From the NCBI GenBank assembly GCA_017620255.1, contig JAFZQU010000038.1:1-64000 (forward strand): 64,000 nucleotides of DNA, in the 5' to 3' direction. A program made the translations under genes and the position numbers. This DNA comes from Lachnospiraceae bacterium (GTDB lineage: Bacteria; Bacillota; Clostridia; Lachnospirales; Lachnospiraceae). Positions 42,883 through 52,858 of this stretch are shown here, one piece after another. The number at the start of each line of letters is the position of its first letter. Position 1 is the first letter of the stretch. The notes beneath the pieces are model-generated. The model was not told the DNA's origin. It did not search any database and saw only the letters and a list, made by a program, of their open reading frames with translations.

Positions 42883-44226
42883 TCAGATCTTTATCTTAAC
42901 CCATTTTCCCTGCCTGAACCGGATCGAAGCAAACAGGAATCTGGATATCTGGTCCGCCAAAACGCCCAGCCAGATCCCGACGATCCCGATCCCGAGCATA
43001 TAACCGAATAAGTAGGATACGGCAGTCCGGATGATCGTCACGGAGATCGTCGATGCGACCGCCGTGTAGAAAGTGTCTCCGGCGCCGCGCAGACAGCCCA
43101 TATAGACTACCTGGATCATCTGGAACAGGACAATGAAAATGATCACGCGCATGATCTTTACGCCGATCTCAACGATATGCCGTTCACTGAAGAACAGCCC
43201 CATCATCCATCTTGCGCCGAAGAAATAGACAAATGCCAGAAACAGGGCGATCAAAAGTCCGTACAGCCGGCAGATCCCGCCGTAACGTTTTGCCGCATTC
43301 TCGTCGCCCTCTCCGAGGCTCCTGCCGATCAGGGCCACTGCCGCTGCCTGCAGACCGTCTCCGAAGGAAAACGTCAGTCCCATGATATTCATGCCGACCT
43401 GGTGTGCCGCCATCGCGGCTGTTCCCTGATTTGCCGCCATGATTGCGGTTAACATAAAACCGATGCGCATCAGGATCTGTTCAAAGAACACGGAATATCC
43501 CACGCGGATCAGCTGCTTCAAAGCGTAAAATGCCGGTTTGATCCTCTCTCTGATCACATAGCGCAGACTGACAAAATGCTCTCCCCTGCTGACCGATACG
43601 ATGCTCATCACGCAGGCAACAACGGTTCCGAAGACCGTTGCGATCGCTGCCCCGTAAATGCCGAGCGCTGGAAATCCGAGATGTCCGCCGATCAGAAGAT
43701 AGTTAAACACGATGTTCACCGTATTACTCGTAATATTGGTGATCATCGTGATCCGTGTGTATCCTGCGCCGCGCTGTGCACTGTTGATGACCATCTGCAC
43801 AGCCGGGAAGATCATGCCGCCCATGATGATCCGAAAATAGATCACGGCAGCTTCATGTGTCTCTTCCGTAGAGCCGCAGAACCGGATGATCGGATGCGCA
43901 GCACTGACGATCAGCACCGACAGGATCAGCGCCATCACGATCGCCGTTACGATCGCCGTCAGCATGATCCGGTTTGCATCCTCTTTCTTATTCTCGCCGC
44001 GTCTTCTGGCAACCAGTGCCGAAACCGCCACATTCAGCGCAAAGAAAAAAGCAAAACCCAGGAATTTCGGCTGGGTCGTTAATCCCACGGCTGCAACTGC
44101 ATAGGCGCCCATCGAACTGACCATCAGCGAATCGATCAATCCCGCAAAGGCAACAAAAAACGATTCGATCACTGCCGGCCAGGCCATATTCAGCGTCGTT
44201 TGTAATTCATTACGACTGTATCGCAT
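42883..44226 (-). CDS. MATE family multidrug/sodium antiporter
   Basis: 447 residues with twelve membrane helices in two homologous halves. Characteristic segments: MAWPAVIESFFVAFAGLIDS near the start, INSAQRGAGYTR and YMGCLRGAGDTFYTA at matching places in each half. Substrate unknown. Its start directly abuts the stop of the CMP-kinase-like gene, and it is followed 12 bases later by cysS, so it is embedded in a housekeeping transcript. Confidence 0.92.
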   Translation of the reverse strand: MRYSRNELQTTLNMAWPAVIESFFVAFAGLIDSLMVSSMGAYAVAAVGLTTQPKFLGFAFFFALNVAVSALVARRRGENKKEDANRIMLTAIVTAIVMALILSVLIVSAAHPIIRFCGSTEETHEAAVIYFRIIMGGMIFPAVQMVINSAQRGAGYTRITMITNITSNTVNIVFNYLLIGGHLGFPALGIYGAAIATVFGTVVACVMSIVSVSRGEHFVSLRYVIRERIKPAFYALKQLIRVGYSVFFEQILMRIGFMLTAIMAANQGTAAMAAHQVGMNIMGLTFSFGDGLQAAAVALIGRSLGEGDENAAKRYGGICRLYGLLIALFLAFVYFFGARWMMGLFFSERHIVEIGVKIMRVIIFIVLFQMIQVVYMGCLRGAGDTFYTAVASTISVTIIRTAVSYLFGYMLGIGIVGIWLGVLADQISRFLFASIRFRQGKWVKIKI

Positions 44227-44811
44227 TTAATTCCGGGCCATTTCAAGAATTGTACGTACACACTGCTCTATCCCGAGTCTGCCGGTGTCCAGACAGATAT
44301 CGTAATATCTTGCTGCGCCAAATTCTGTATTGGTGTAATACGAACAATATTTCTTCCTCTGTTTATCGATCATTTCAACCTGCTCCAGCAGTTTCTCCGG
44401 CGTTGTATCCGGGAACCGCGACTGCATGCGGTTGACACGCCATTTGATATTGGCATGCAGAAAGACGTGCAGGGACCTGTCATACTCTTTCAGGATACAA
44501 TTGGCGTTTCTGCCGACGATCACACAGTTCCCCTGTTCGCCGAGATCGCGGATGACTTTGCTCTGCGCACTGAATAGTTTTTCGGATAAGGGTCTGTTGT
44601 AAAAATCAAACAGGCTCTGTGCGAATCCGAAGTTCGCAGGTACGACCTCATCCCATTTGTCCGCATGTTCCACGTCTATATTCGCTTCCCTGGCCACATT
44701 CAGGATAATGGCTTTATCGTAATACTCATAGCCGAGTTCCGATGCCAGATCCTTGCCGATCTCACCGCCTGCGGCTCCGTATTCTCTGCTGATCGTAATG
44801 ATGGTTTTCAT
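44227..44811 (-). CDS. Cytidylate kinase-like protein
   Basis: 194-residue P-loop protein of the cytidylate-kinase-like group common in Clostridia. The P-loop is ISREYGAAGGEIGKDLA; a lid/basic segment is WRVNRMQSRFPD. It is distinct from true Cmk, and the substrate is not established. It is the first gene of a run that continues into the MATE exporter, cysS, mrnC, rlmB and sigH. Confidence 0.85.
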   Translation of the reverse strand: MKTIITISREYGAAGGEIGKDLASELGYEYYDKAIILNVAREANIDVEHADKWDEVVPANFGFAQSLFDFYNRPLSEKLFSAQSKVIRDLGEQGNCVIVGRNANCILKEYDRSLHVFLHANIKWRVNRMQSRFPDTTPEKLLEQVEMIDKQRKKYCSYYTNTEFGAARYYDICLDTGRLGIEQCVRTILEMARN

Positions 44812-44850
44812 GATTTTGCTCCATTCATATATAAGTAGGTTTACATAATT

Positions 44851-45591
44851 CTACAGCACTTTGTTCAGGAAATCGATGGTACGCGCTTCCTTCGGGTGAT
44901 TTAGGATCTCATCCGGCGTGCCCTCTTCCACCAGATATCCGCCGTCCATAAACAGGATCCTGTCGGCAACCTCTCTGGCAAAGCCGATCTCATGCGTTAC
45001 AACGACCATTGTCATCCCGTCGGCAGCCAGTTCTTTCATGACAGTCAGGACTTCACCGACCATTTCGGGATCGAGTGCACTGGTCGGTTCATCAAACAGC
45101 ATGATATCCGGATTCATCGCAAGCGCCCTTGCGATCGCAACACGCTGCTTCTGTCCGCCGGAAAGCTGCGCGGGATACGCATCCGCCTTATCGGAAAGCC
45201 CGACGCGTGCAAGCAGTTCTTCTGCTTTTGCAAGCGCATCCGTCTTACTCATGATCTTCAGTTCCACCGGTGCAAGCGTGATGTTCTGCAGGACGTTCTT
45301 GTTCTTGAAGAGGTTGAAATGCTGAAATACCATGCCGATATTCTCGCGTACCTTGTTTATGTCCACATGTTTATCGGTCACACAGACGCCATCGATCTCG
45401 ATCGTGCCGTCCGTTACTGTCTCAAGCTGGTTTAAACAACGCAAAAAAGTGGATTTACCACTGCCTGAAGGCCCGAGCAGAACGACCACTTCGCCTTCTT
45501 CGATATCAACACTTAAATCTTTGATGACTTCCAGTTTTCCGAAACTCTTTTTTAAATTCCGAACGGAAACCATGATCTTCTTATCTGCCAA
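44851..45591 (-). CDS. Amino-acid ABC transporter ATP-binding protein
   Basis: 246 residues. Walker [11 protein letters not shown]-loop [17 protein letters not shown], signature LSGGQKQR, Walker [15 protein letters not shown]-loop [10 protein letters not shown]. Close paralogue of the first system's ATPase (14715-15440). Its start overlaps the permease gene by 11 bases. Confidence 0.94.
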   Translation of the reverse strand: MADKKIMVSVRNLKKSFGKLEVIKDLSVDIEEGEVVVLLGPSGSGKSTFLRCLNQLETVTDGTIEIDGVCVTDKHVDINKVRENIGMVFQHFNLFKNKNVLQNITLAPVELKIMSKTDALAKAEELLARVGLSDKADAYPAQLSGGQKQRVAIARALAMNPDIMLFDEPTSALDPEMVGEVLTVMKELAADGMTMVVVTHEIGFAREVADRILFMDGGYLVEEGTPDEILNHPKEARTIDFLNKVL

Positions 45592-46249
45592 CGTTGAGCC
45601 TCCTTTCTATACGCTTGGATGCCTTGGAAAGGGATACGATGACGATCAGATACATGACGCCGACGATCGCCCACGTTTCCAGGCTCTTAAAGGTATTACC
45701 CATGATCGTTTTTCCGACATTGGTAAGTTCCGGAAATCCGATGATGGAAAGAATGGAGGTATCTTTCAACGTGATGATGAACTGGTTGATGATCGAAGGG
45801 ATCATCGTTTTGAGCGCCTGCGGCAGAACGATGTGGCGCATCCCCATACCGTAGGTCATCCCGAGGCTTCTGGCAGCCTCCATCTGTCCCCTGTCGACAC
45901 TTTCAATACCTGCACGGATGATCTCCGCCATATACGCGCCGCAGTTCATGGACAGTGCGATCACGCCCGCCTGCAGGGCAGAAAGCCTGAAGTTCATAAA
46001 GCCGGCTGCCTGCACACCGGCAGGTACACCGAAGTAAATAAAATACGCCAGTACGATCAGCGGCACGCCGCGCACGGCATCGACATAAACCGTCCCGATC
46101 ACGTTCAGGGTGCGTTTTCTCGCCACATTGCAGAGTGCAAAGATCAGACCGATCACCATGGCAAACACAAGGGAGAGCAAACACAATTCTATCGTCTTGC
46201 CCATTGCGAGTATCAGCATGATACCGTAAGATTTCAAAATCGATAACAT
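45581..46249 (-). CDS. Amino-acid ABC transporter permease
   Basis: 222-residue membrane subunit. Helix 1 region [19 protein letters not shown] and the coupling motif [29 protein letters not shown]. The ATG at 46249 with GGAG 7 bases upstream is the real start; the longer frame would read through the terminator palindrome. It lies downstream of that partial terminator, so it should be made in smaller amounts than the binding protein. Confidence 0.93.
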   Translation of the reverse strand: MLSILKSYGIMLILAMGKTIELCLLSLVFAMVIGLIFALCNVARKRTLNVIGTVYVDAVRGVPLIVLAYFIYFGVPAGVQAAGFMNFRLSALQAGVIALSMNCGAYMAEIIRAGIESVDRGQMEAARSLGMTYGMGMRHIVLPQALKTMIPSIINQFIITLKDTSILSIIGFPELTNVGKTIMGNTFKSLETWAIVGVMYLIVIVSLSKASKRIERRLNVGR

Positions 46250-46265
46250 AGGGTTCTCCGTTCTG

Positions 46266-46298
46266 TAAAAAAATAAGGCGTGGATATCCACGCCTTAT
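46266..46298 (-). terminator. Intra-operon terminator between binding protein and permease
   Basis: A perfect 26-base palindrome (ATAAGGCGTGGAT and its complement) followed by TTTTTTT on the minus strand. It sits between the binding-protein stop and the permease start, a usual way to make the receptor in excess. Confidence 0.88.
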
Positions 46299-46316
46299 CA
46301 TATCAGTTTTTGCCTC

Positions 46317-47072
46317 TTACTTCAAATACTTATCCAAAATCTCCTGATATTTTCCGTTTGCCTTGATATTGGCAAGACCGGCGTTGAACATATCAAGTAA
46401 TTCCTTGTTGCTGTCGTTCATGATCGCGAAACCGTAAGGAGCTGCTTCGGATTCCATGCCTTCCGGGATCTTGAGCGCCAGACCGCCTTCCTTGATGGAA
46501 GCAGCCATGATCGGCGTATCCTCCACACATGCAGCGGAGTTACCCATGATAACATCCTGGTACATGGTCGGGGAATCCTCAAATACGGAAACCGTGAAGC
46601 CGTAAGTATCCTTTAAGGAGTTGGCAAAATCAGCACCTGCCGTTGCATTCTTAACAGCCACATTCTTGCCTGCCAGATCTGCAAAGCTTGCAATATCGGA
46701 ATCTGCTGCTACAACGAAGGTCTGTGTTGCATCAAAATATCCGTCGGAGAAGATCCAGCCGCTGTCTTTTCTCTCCTGTGTGATCGTTGCACCGGCGATC
46801 ATGCCGTCAGCCTGTCCGGACTGGATCGCTGCGATCGCTGCATCCCATCCGAGAGACTGTAACTCATAATTGAAGCCCTGATCTTTTGCGATCGCATCCA
46901 GAATATCCACATCGATACCCACAAAATCATTGTTCTCATTTGTGTACTCGAAGGGCTTAAACACCGTATCCGTCGCAATGATCCACTTCTTGCCTGTACC
47001 TGCGCTGCTTCCGCAGCCTGCGAGTGTTGCCGCGATCAGAGCGACAATCACAACCAAACTTAACTTCTTCAT
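46317..47072 (-). CDS. Polar amino-acid ABC transporter, substrate-binding lipoprotein
   Basis: 251 residues, lipobox ATLAGC, then KWIIATDTVFKPFEYTNENNDFVGIDVDI, the ligand loop QSGQADGMIAGATITQERKDSG and the C-terminal FNAGLANIKANGKYQEILDKYL helix. Same family as the binding protein at 13929-14684 but clearly diverged. It starts 21 bases after the stop of the giant surface protein with no terminator between them. Confidence 0.92.
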   Translation of the reverse strand: MKKLSLVVIVALIAATLAGCGSSAGTGKKWIIATDTVFKPFEYTNENNDFVGIDVDILDAIAKDQGFNYELQSLGWDAAIAAIQSGQADGMIAGATITQERKDSGWIFSDGYFDATQTFVVAADSDIASFADLAGKNVAVKNATAGADFANSLKDTYGFTVSVFEDSPTMYQDVIMGNSAACVEDTPIMAASIKEGGLALKIPEGMESEAAPYGFAIMNDSNKELLDMFNAGLANIKANGKYQEILDKYLK

Positions 47073-47093
47073 TTTTTCCCTCCTGCTATATCT

Positions 47094-50000
47094 TTATTTT
47101 TTGAGCATCATCTCATATTTAACTACATTTCCGGGTGTATCCTCTGCCTGACCCTCATAGCGCAGTTCCACGACAACATTATAGTTCGTTTCACCCACGA
47201 GAAGCGAAGGTCTGACAAGCTGCAGCGTGATCCTTGCCGCCGGGATCTTATTCTTGTTCTTATCAAGGATATAATTACCGTTGACGTCCTTCAGGAAGAG
47301 CGGCACCATTACCGGATCACCGGTTTGATCATCCAGTACCGGATCACCCTGTTCGTCATACAGGGGTTCAAACTGCTGAACATCCTTTACAATGATGGAC
47401 TTACGGAACAGTTCATGTGCACCATCCGGGATCTTGACTACGTCTTTCCTGTTCATTGTGTCTGTCGTTCCTGCTGCCGGGCAAAGGATAGCCGACTGTG
47501 CAGTTGTCAGACCCACATCAAAGGTGACGACTCTGTCTTCAAGACGCCATCCCTCATAAATCGTTCCCTTGGTATTCAGCGTCTGGATAACGGGCAGGAT
47601 CTGTTTCGGCACGATCCGAAGATCCTGATAGTCTGACTTGTCAGGTCCTTCAATTTCCTGAATATCATAATACAGGATCAGATGGTGGAATGCGTCATTC
47701 CGCAGTTTCTCAATCGTTTGCGGAACATCATCCGAACCATAAATATTTAACGGATTCAACGTAACTACAACGCTCTGCTCCTTCGTCTTTTCATCTTCTC
47801 TCAGTTCTGCAAAGAAGTGCGGAGAATAGTAGCCTTGGTCATTCTCATAATAGGTGTTCGTCCGGCTGTCAACCTCGGCCAGTTTCAAATTCTCCTCCGA
47901 CAGTGTTCCGTACAGATTTGTCATTGAAACTTTGAATACAAGTTCATAGCCCGCAACGTCCGTCTTGCAGTCCGGATCCGGATGTACCTTATCCGGTATG
48001 ATCTGATTGAGACCGCCTACAGGAGTAAGCTTTACTACAGGTTTTCTCAGATACTGACCGGAAATACGGATCTTCAGGGGTTTCGCCCACGGATTTGTGA
48101 TCTCCTCGCTGCCGCCTTCTGCCATGTAACGGATCCCGTAAACATAATAGTCATAATTAAAGGCATCCACATACGCCATCGGCCTTATCGATATACCCAG
48201 TTTCGTAAGTCTGCCGTCAGCATCCGGCAGGGCATGGATACTGAAAGCGTTCTTCCATCCGGTTCCGGTCGGAATCTTTTTCGGATCTTCATCATCATAG
48301 GTATACTCTTGAGATTCCCAGGTCCAATCAACATGACTCCAGGTAAGGGAATCCGGGTCCCATTCCGGAACATACTTCCTCTTGGTTTCCGGATCTATTC
48401 CGGCCTCAATCTCATAGATGTCACCTGCCCACTTACCGGCATAACCATTCCTGGGAACAGCAACAACATTGACACCCGTATAGTCAATCTCACCTGTCTC
48501 CATATCGTCAATATCATTACAGATCTCATATACGGCTCCCTTCGGCAGACCGGATACTGCTGTATCGGAAGGAGCGATCTCACCCATTCCGGCATAATTT
48601 GTGTTCAGCGTAAATGTCGATTTCTTAAGTGACATTACCGGAGCGGATTCCGTGATGGTAATGGAAAACCTGACCGCAGGAAGATCGATCGGCACGCCGC
48701 TGAAGTAAACGCTCGGGATCATGGTGAAGGTATATCTGCCCTTCACAAGTGTATCTAAATCTGCGTTCTCCAGGCCAAAGAGCATGACATTATTATCGGT
48801 GTCCACACTGAGCCGGGCACTGGCTGCCAGTTCCTCACCGGCTGCGATGATATCCTCTCTTTTACTGCCCGGGACATAAACAAGTTCTGACATGTCGTTA
48901 AGCTTTACACCCTGCAGATTGTAATTGATCTTTACTTCTGTCTGCTGGTCAGGGAATGATTTATTCAGCGAGATCGCGGCCGGCGCGAGTTTTGTCGTTA
49001 CAGCCCCTGTATACGGTACCATGGTAAAATCAAAGCCCATCGGCTTACGCCACTCTTCCATACGTATCACCAGATGTTCCTTGATCGTCTTATTGACCGT
49101 CCCGTTTGCGCTGAGTTTGAGGTAATCCTTAAATATATATTTACCATCCTCATCTTTCAGCCGGTCGCCCTTGGCGTCAAGTGCATACTCCCAGTCTCCT
49201 TCATCAGGAGCATTAAACTGCATGGAAGAGGCAGGATACTCGTTGTATGCAGACACTACCTTCCATGAACGGTCTGTTACTTCTCCGGCATCATCATATG
49301 TGGTGCTGTAGAGATCCACTCCTGCTTTCTTGTTTCCTGCATCCAGGATCTGTACCTTATATTCCGGATTCGGGAAATAACGTGTATGTGTATTCACTTT
49401 CGTCATCGAAAGCACATATTTAGGGAATGTGTAATCACAGGGGATCGTGATCGGAACTGTGATCGGATAGTTAAAGCCCCTGAATTTGATCTTCGCATAT
49501 CCCGAATTCACGATCTTTTTGTTCTTATCATCCGTTTTCATGAACTGATCATCCGTTTCGATCGCAGGATTTACCCCGATCTTAAATCCGATCTCATTAC
49601 CGGTTGCATCGACCAGAACCTGTCCGACCGTGAAATTGGATGCAAATTTATCGGGCAGCTCGGAATTCGGCAGCTTATTGTTTGCTTCCGATACCAGTTC
49701 GACGCTATCCAGTTCATACATCTTCAGATCCGTAACATTATGATATACGGAAACCATATTGGTATCATTCTTCTCATAATTACTGTTGTACAGAAGATTG
49801 ATCTTTCCGCTGTAAGACAGTTTTATAGTGGGTGTTTTGTTTATAACATAGATCTCAGGGATCCGCATACGGAATTTGAGCGTCTGCTTTCTGCCGGGCG
49901 TTCTGTCGTCACGATACTGCTTACCTTCGATATAAAGGTTCTGATAGGTGGCTGACTTTCCGCCATCCAGTTTCAGCGTAGTCGGATCAGCACTCAATAC

Positions 50001-52637
50001 GATATTCCCGCGGGTATCAAATTTAGCACGGAAACCTGTCGCCATGACATTTGTATAATCGTAGGTAGTAATACCGTTTTTAACGACCTTCGTACAGGTG
50101 CGCAGATCATAATCCTGATAATACGCATAATCATAAACATGCGTCACGGGAACCACAACACCTTCCCTGTTGAAGGTATTGATCTCCAGTCTGTTTTTCA
50201 GCAGTCTCGGCGAAGAGTCCACAATTTTAACGATAAACCCTGTTTCCACCGTAGTTCCGTCATCATTCTTGACACTGGCGGTAATAAACGCCTCACCAAA
50301 ACCGCCCTTCAGGACTGTGATCAGATTATCGTTTGAATTGGAAGCCGCATTCTTTACCGTAACGAGTTTCCTATCTGTCGTGCTCCATGTGGAATTGACA
50401 TACTTGATCTCTACCTCGGAGTCCGGATCTTCGGGATCTTCCAGATAATAGGAAAATACCCGCGGAGAAAAGGTATGATCCACTTTCTCTACTGCACTTA
50501 CATCATATTCCACCACGAAATACTCGGGATCCGCGAACGGATCATCCGGGTTATCCGGATCAGCCTGCAGGGCAATCGGTACACGGATCACCGCATCTTC
50601 AATATAAGGCTGTTGTGTAGGATCATCCGGGACCGGATCAAAGAATGGTGCAAAATCAAGCACATCCACCGATTTGGATTCCCCTACTTTGACGGAGATC
50701 TGGATGTTCTTGCTTTCATTTCCAAGCGCGACCAGTGAGATATTTGCTTCTCCGTTTTTGAGAGCTATGATCTCCCCAAACTGATTGATCGCAGCGATCG
50801 CCGGATCCGTACTCTTCATCTTAAAGTTCCACGGTCCCACGGATTCACCGTTACATTTTACCTTGATCGTCGTAGCTGCGCCTGCATACGGGAAGACCAC
50901 TTCTCTGTCTCCCTGTGCCGCGATCGCCGGTGAAAATGTCCATGTCAGAGTACCGTTTACCAGATCAGAAGACTTCATTCCATAGGCAATGATCCATACT
51001 TCGCTGGCCGGCATGATAAACGTATACACCTGCGCACTGGTATTCGACGCGGTCAGCACCAGCTTGCCATCGCCGTATTCCGGCACATCATAGAACTTGT
51101 CCGAATTGCCGTCTTTATACTTAACGCGGAGTCTGTAGAACGTAAATCCTTCTCTCGGTGTTGCCGTCAGTGTGATCTTTTCACCCGCACAAGCCTCATC
51201 AAGACTCTGTGCGACCGATCCGTAAACAGAAGTCGCTCTGTTGATCTTGTATTTCTTACCAAGATACTGATATTTGTAACCTCTTAGATTCTCATTCACA
51301 TAGGCTTTTACTTTTCCGTCAAAACCGTAGATCGTCGCCTTACCGTCCGTACGGATCGGGAATGCGTTTTCCGCGATCTCCACATCACCGGCCGGCTCAT
51401 AGATACGGATCGCATTCAGGGCAATACAGCCGTCAAATGCAAGACTCGCGATCTCAGTCACGCGAAGACCAATCTCAATACCTGCAAGTTTGGAGCAGTT
51501 CTTAAAAGCTTCTTTCCCGATGGATGTAGTCTGGTTGTATGTATCCATATCATCCATGATCACGCTTGTCAGTTTTGTACAGCCGCTGAACGCCCCCTGC
51601 GGGATCGTTGCAAGACTGACCGGAAGCGTAACCTCTTCAAGTGATGCATTGTCGGCAAAAGCGTACTTGCCGATTATAAGCACGTTCATTTCCGGAGGAT
51701 CGGATTCATCATAACTGACCATATCTTCCAGGGAGACAATTTTCAGTTTACAGTTCCGGAACGCTTCTTCTCCGATCGATACGGTCTTCGTTCCCCACGT
51801 AACAGTGGTTAACTGTGAGCAGTTTTTGAACGCATATTTTCCGATCGTTTCAGCCGAAGTAAGATTAACCGAGGGTAAGGAACTGCAGTTTGCAAATGCG
51901 TTTTCCCCGATCGTTGTAACAAGATTTAAGTCGATACTGTTTATCGGCGTATTCATAAAGGCACGATCACCGATCGTATACGTCGGCATACCGTTCGGGA
52001 ACAGTATGGCTTCAATAGCACTGCTTTCAAACGCACCTTCCTCGATCGTTTGAAGAGCATCGTCGCTGAAATAGATATTCCTGACATAGCTTCCCGGTTC
52101 CGTATCGAAGATACCATCGGGTATGGATGTAACACCTTCAGGCAGCAGTATGGTCTCAGGAAGAGTCTCCGGGACCTCGCCTGCCCAGTCCAATGGCCCG
52201 CCACCTGTAAAATGCGGGTCCGGTGTTTCCGGCATCACGCCCAGGCGCTCTTCCTCTTCAGATGTTTCCTCAAGGGCTTCCTCTTCGGTCACATCTGCAT
52301 CTTCTGTATCAGCATCCCCGTCTTCGATGACCTGTGCTTCTTCCCCTTCTTCCACAACGGGTTTCTCTTCGGGAACATCCGGTTCTGCCTCAGCGGCATC
52401 CTCTTCTCCCTTCTGCGCGTCAGCGTCATCGTCCGTCTGACCGGCAGCAGACTCCTCATAGACTGTCTGTCCGTCATCCGCGAGGCCTTCGCCTTCCACA
52501 AGTATTTCCTGACCTTCATCTGTCATTTCCACAGATGCGCCCTGTGCGTCCTGCGCAAATACAGGTTTCGTAAAGCTGCCTGATGTCGCGATCATTGCCA
52601 CACAAAGCAGGGCTGCCAGAATTCTCTTTCCTTTCAT
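47094..52637 (-). CDS. Giant secreted BspA-type leucine-rich-repeat protein
   Basis: 1847 residues with a Sec signal (ILAALLCVAMIATSGSFTKPVFA). An acidic, low-complexity segment of about 85 residues follows. About nine BspA-type leucine-rich repeats (pattern IGExAFxNCxxLxxVxL) span roughly 170-430. Next comes a bacterial repeat domain (GEKITLTATPREGFTFYRLRVKY), an Ig-like domain (KVGESKSVDVLDF region), and about 1200 residues of further beta-rich domains with no family I can name. No LPxTG, membrane anchor or cell-wall-binding repeats are seen at the C-terminus. The ATG at 52637 has AGGAGG 7 bases upstream. Probably an adhesin or matrix protein. Confidence 0.85.
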   Translation of the reverse strand: MKGKRILAALLCVAMIATSGSFTKPVFAQDAQGASVEMTDEGQEILVEGEGLADDGQTVYEESAAGQTDDDADAQKGEEDAAEAEPDVPEEKPVVEEGEEAQVIEDGDADTEDADVTEEEALEETSEEEERLGVMPETPDPHFTGGGPLDWAGEVPETLPETILLPEGVTSIPDGIFDTEPGSYVRNIYFSDDALQTIEEGAFESSAIEAILFPNGMPTYTIGDRAFMNTPINSIDLNLVTTIGENAFANCSSLPSVNLTSAETIGKYAFKNCSQLTTVTWGTKTVSIGEEAFRNCKLKIVSLEDMVSYDESDPPEMNVLIIGKYAFADNASLEEVTLPVSLATIPQGAFSGCTKLTSVIMDDMDTYNQTTSIGKEAFKNCSKLAGIEIGLRVTEIASLAFDGCIALNAIRIYEPAGDVEIAENAFPIRTDGKATIYGFDGKVKAYVNENLRGYKYQYLGKKYKINRATSVYGSVAQSLDEACAGEKITLTATPREGFTFYRLRVKYKDGNSDKFYDVPEYGDGKLVLTASNTSAQVYTFIMPASEVWIIAYGMKSSDLVNGTLTWTFSPAIAAQGDREVVFPYAGAATTIKVKCNGESVGPWNFKMKSTDPAIAAINQFGEIIALKNGEANISLVALGNESKNIQISVKVGESKSVDVLDFAPFFDPVPDDPTQQPYIEDAVIRVPIALQADPDNPDDPFADPEYFVVEYDVSAVEKVDHTFSPRVFSYYLEDPEDPDSEVEIKYVNSTWSTTDRKLVTVKNAASNSNDNLITVLKGGFGEAFITASVKNDDGTTVETGFIVKIVDSSPRLLKNRLEINTFNREGVVVPVTHVYDYAYYQDYDLRTCTKVVKNGITTYDYTNVMATGFRAKFDTRGNIVLSADPTTLKLDGGKSATYQNLYIEGKQYRDDRTPGRKQTLKFRMRIPEIYVINKTPTIKLSYSGKINLLYNSNYEKNDTNMVSVYHNVTDLKMYELDSVELVSEANNKLPNSELPDKFASNFTVGQVLVDATGNEIGFKIGVNPAIETDDQFMKTDDKNKKIVNSGYAKIKFRGFNYPITVPITIPCDYTFPKYVLSMTKVNTHTRYFPNPEYKVQILDAGNKKAGVDLYSTTYDDAGEVTDRSWKVVSAYNEYPASSMQFNAPDEGDWEYALDAKGDRLKDEDGKYIFKDYLKLSANGTVNKTIKEHLVIRMEEWRKPMGFDFTMVPYTGAVTTKLAPAAISLNKSFPDQQTEVKINYNLQGVKLNDMSELVYVPGSKREDIIAAGEELAASARLSVDTDNNVMLFGLENADLDTLVKGRYTFTMIPSVYFSGVPIDLPAVRFSITITESAPVMSLKKSTFTLNTNYAGMGEIAPSDTAVSGLPKGAVYEICNDIDDMETGEIDYTGVNVVAVPRNGYAGKWAGDIYEIEAGIDPETKRKYVPEWDPDSLTWSHVDWTWESQEYTYDDEDPKKIPTGTGWKNAFSIHALPDADGRLTKLGISIRPMAYVDAFNYDYYVYGIRYMAEGGSEEITNPWAKPLKIRISGQYLRKPVVKLTPVGGLNQIIPDKVHPDPDCKTDVAGYELVFKVSMTNLYGTLSEENLKLAEVDSRTNTYYENDQGYYSPHFFAELREDEKTKEQSVVVTLNPLNIYGSDDVPQTIEKLRNDAFHHLILYYDIQEIEGPDKSDYQDLRIVPKQILPVIQTLNTKGTIYEGWRLEDRVVTFDVGLTTAQSAILCPAAGTTDTMNRKDVVKIPDGAHELFRKSIIVKDVQQFEPLYDEQGDPVLDDQTGDPVMVPLFLKDVNGNYILDKNKNKIPAARITLQLVRPSLLVGETNYNVVVELRYEGQAEDTPGNVVKYEMMLKK

Positions 52638-52772
52638 CATCAATCCTCCTGATTCTTCCTTGTACGTCTGCGGGTCCTGTCCCGGAAACCGCTCATACAC
52701 TACACCTTCGATAACATCAATACATATTTATATCGGTCTTTATGCCTTTGCGCATAATAAGACATTTTCAAA

Positions 52773-52801
52773 ATCATACCATAATTTTACAAATATGTAA
52801 A
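52773..52801 (-). promoter_or_regulatory. Promoter of the giant LRR protein
   Basis: TTTACA (52796-52801), 17-base spacer, TATGAT (52773-52778) preceded by TGG. The predicted untranslated leader is about 125 bases. Confidence 0.8.
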
Positions 52802-52844
52802 CTATGTAAACCAATTTGTTACAATAATATTTTCTTATGTAAAC
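52794..52844 (-). repeat. Three GTTTACATA boxes at the LRR promoter
   Basis: The 9-mer GTTTACATA (minus strand) occurs at 52794-52802, directly again at 52803-52811, and at 52836-52844. The first box overlaps the -35 hexamer. A regulator binding these boxes could control the surface protein. Confidence 0.6.
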
Positions 52845-52858
52845 ACTACTGTTCCGCG

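Noticed and set aside
44812..44850. T-box or other leader ahead of the CMP-kinase-like/cysS run
   Set aside because: The gap is far too short and has no specifier or antiterminator motifs.
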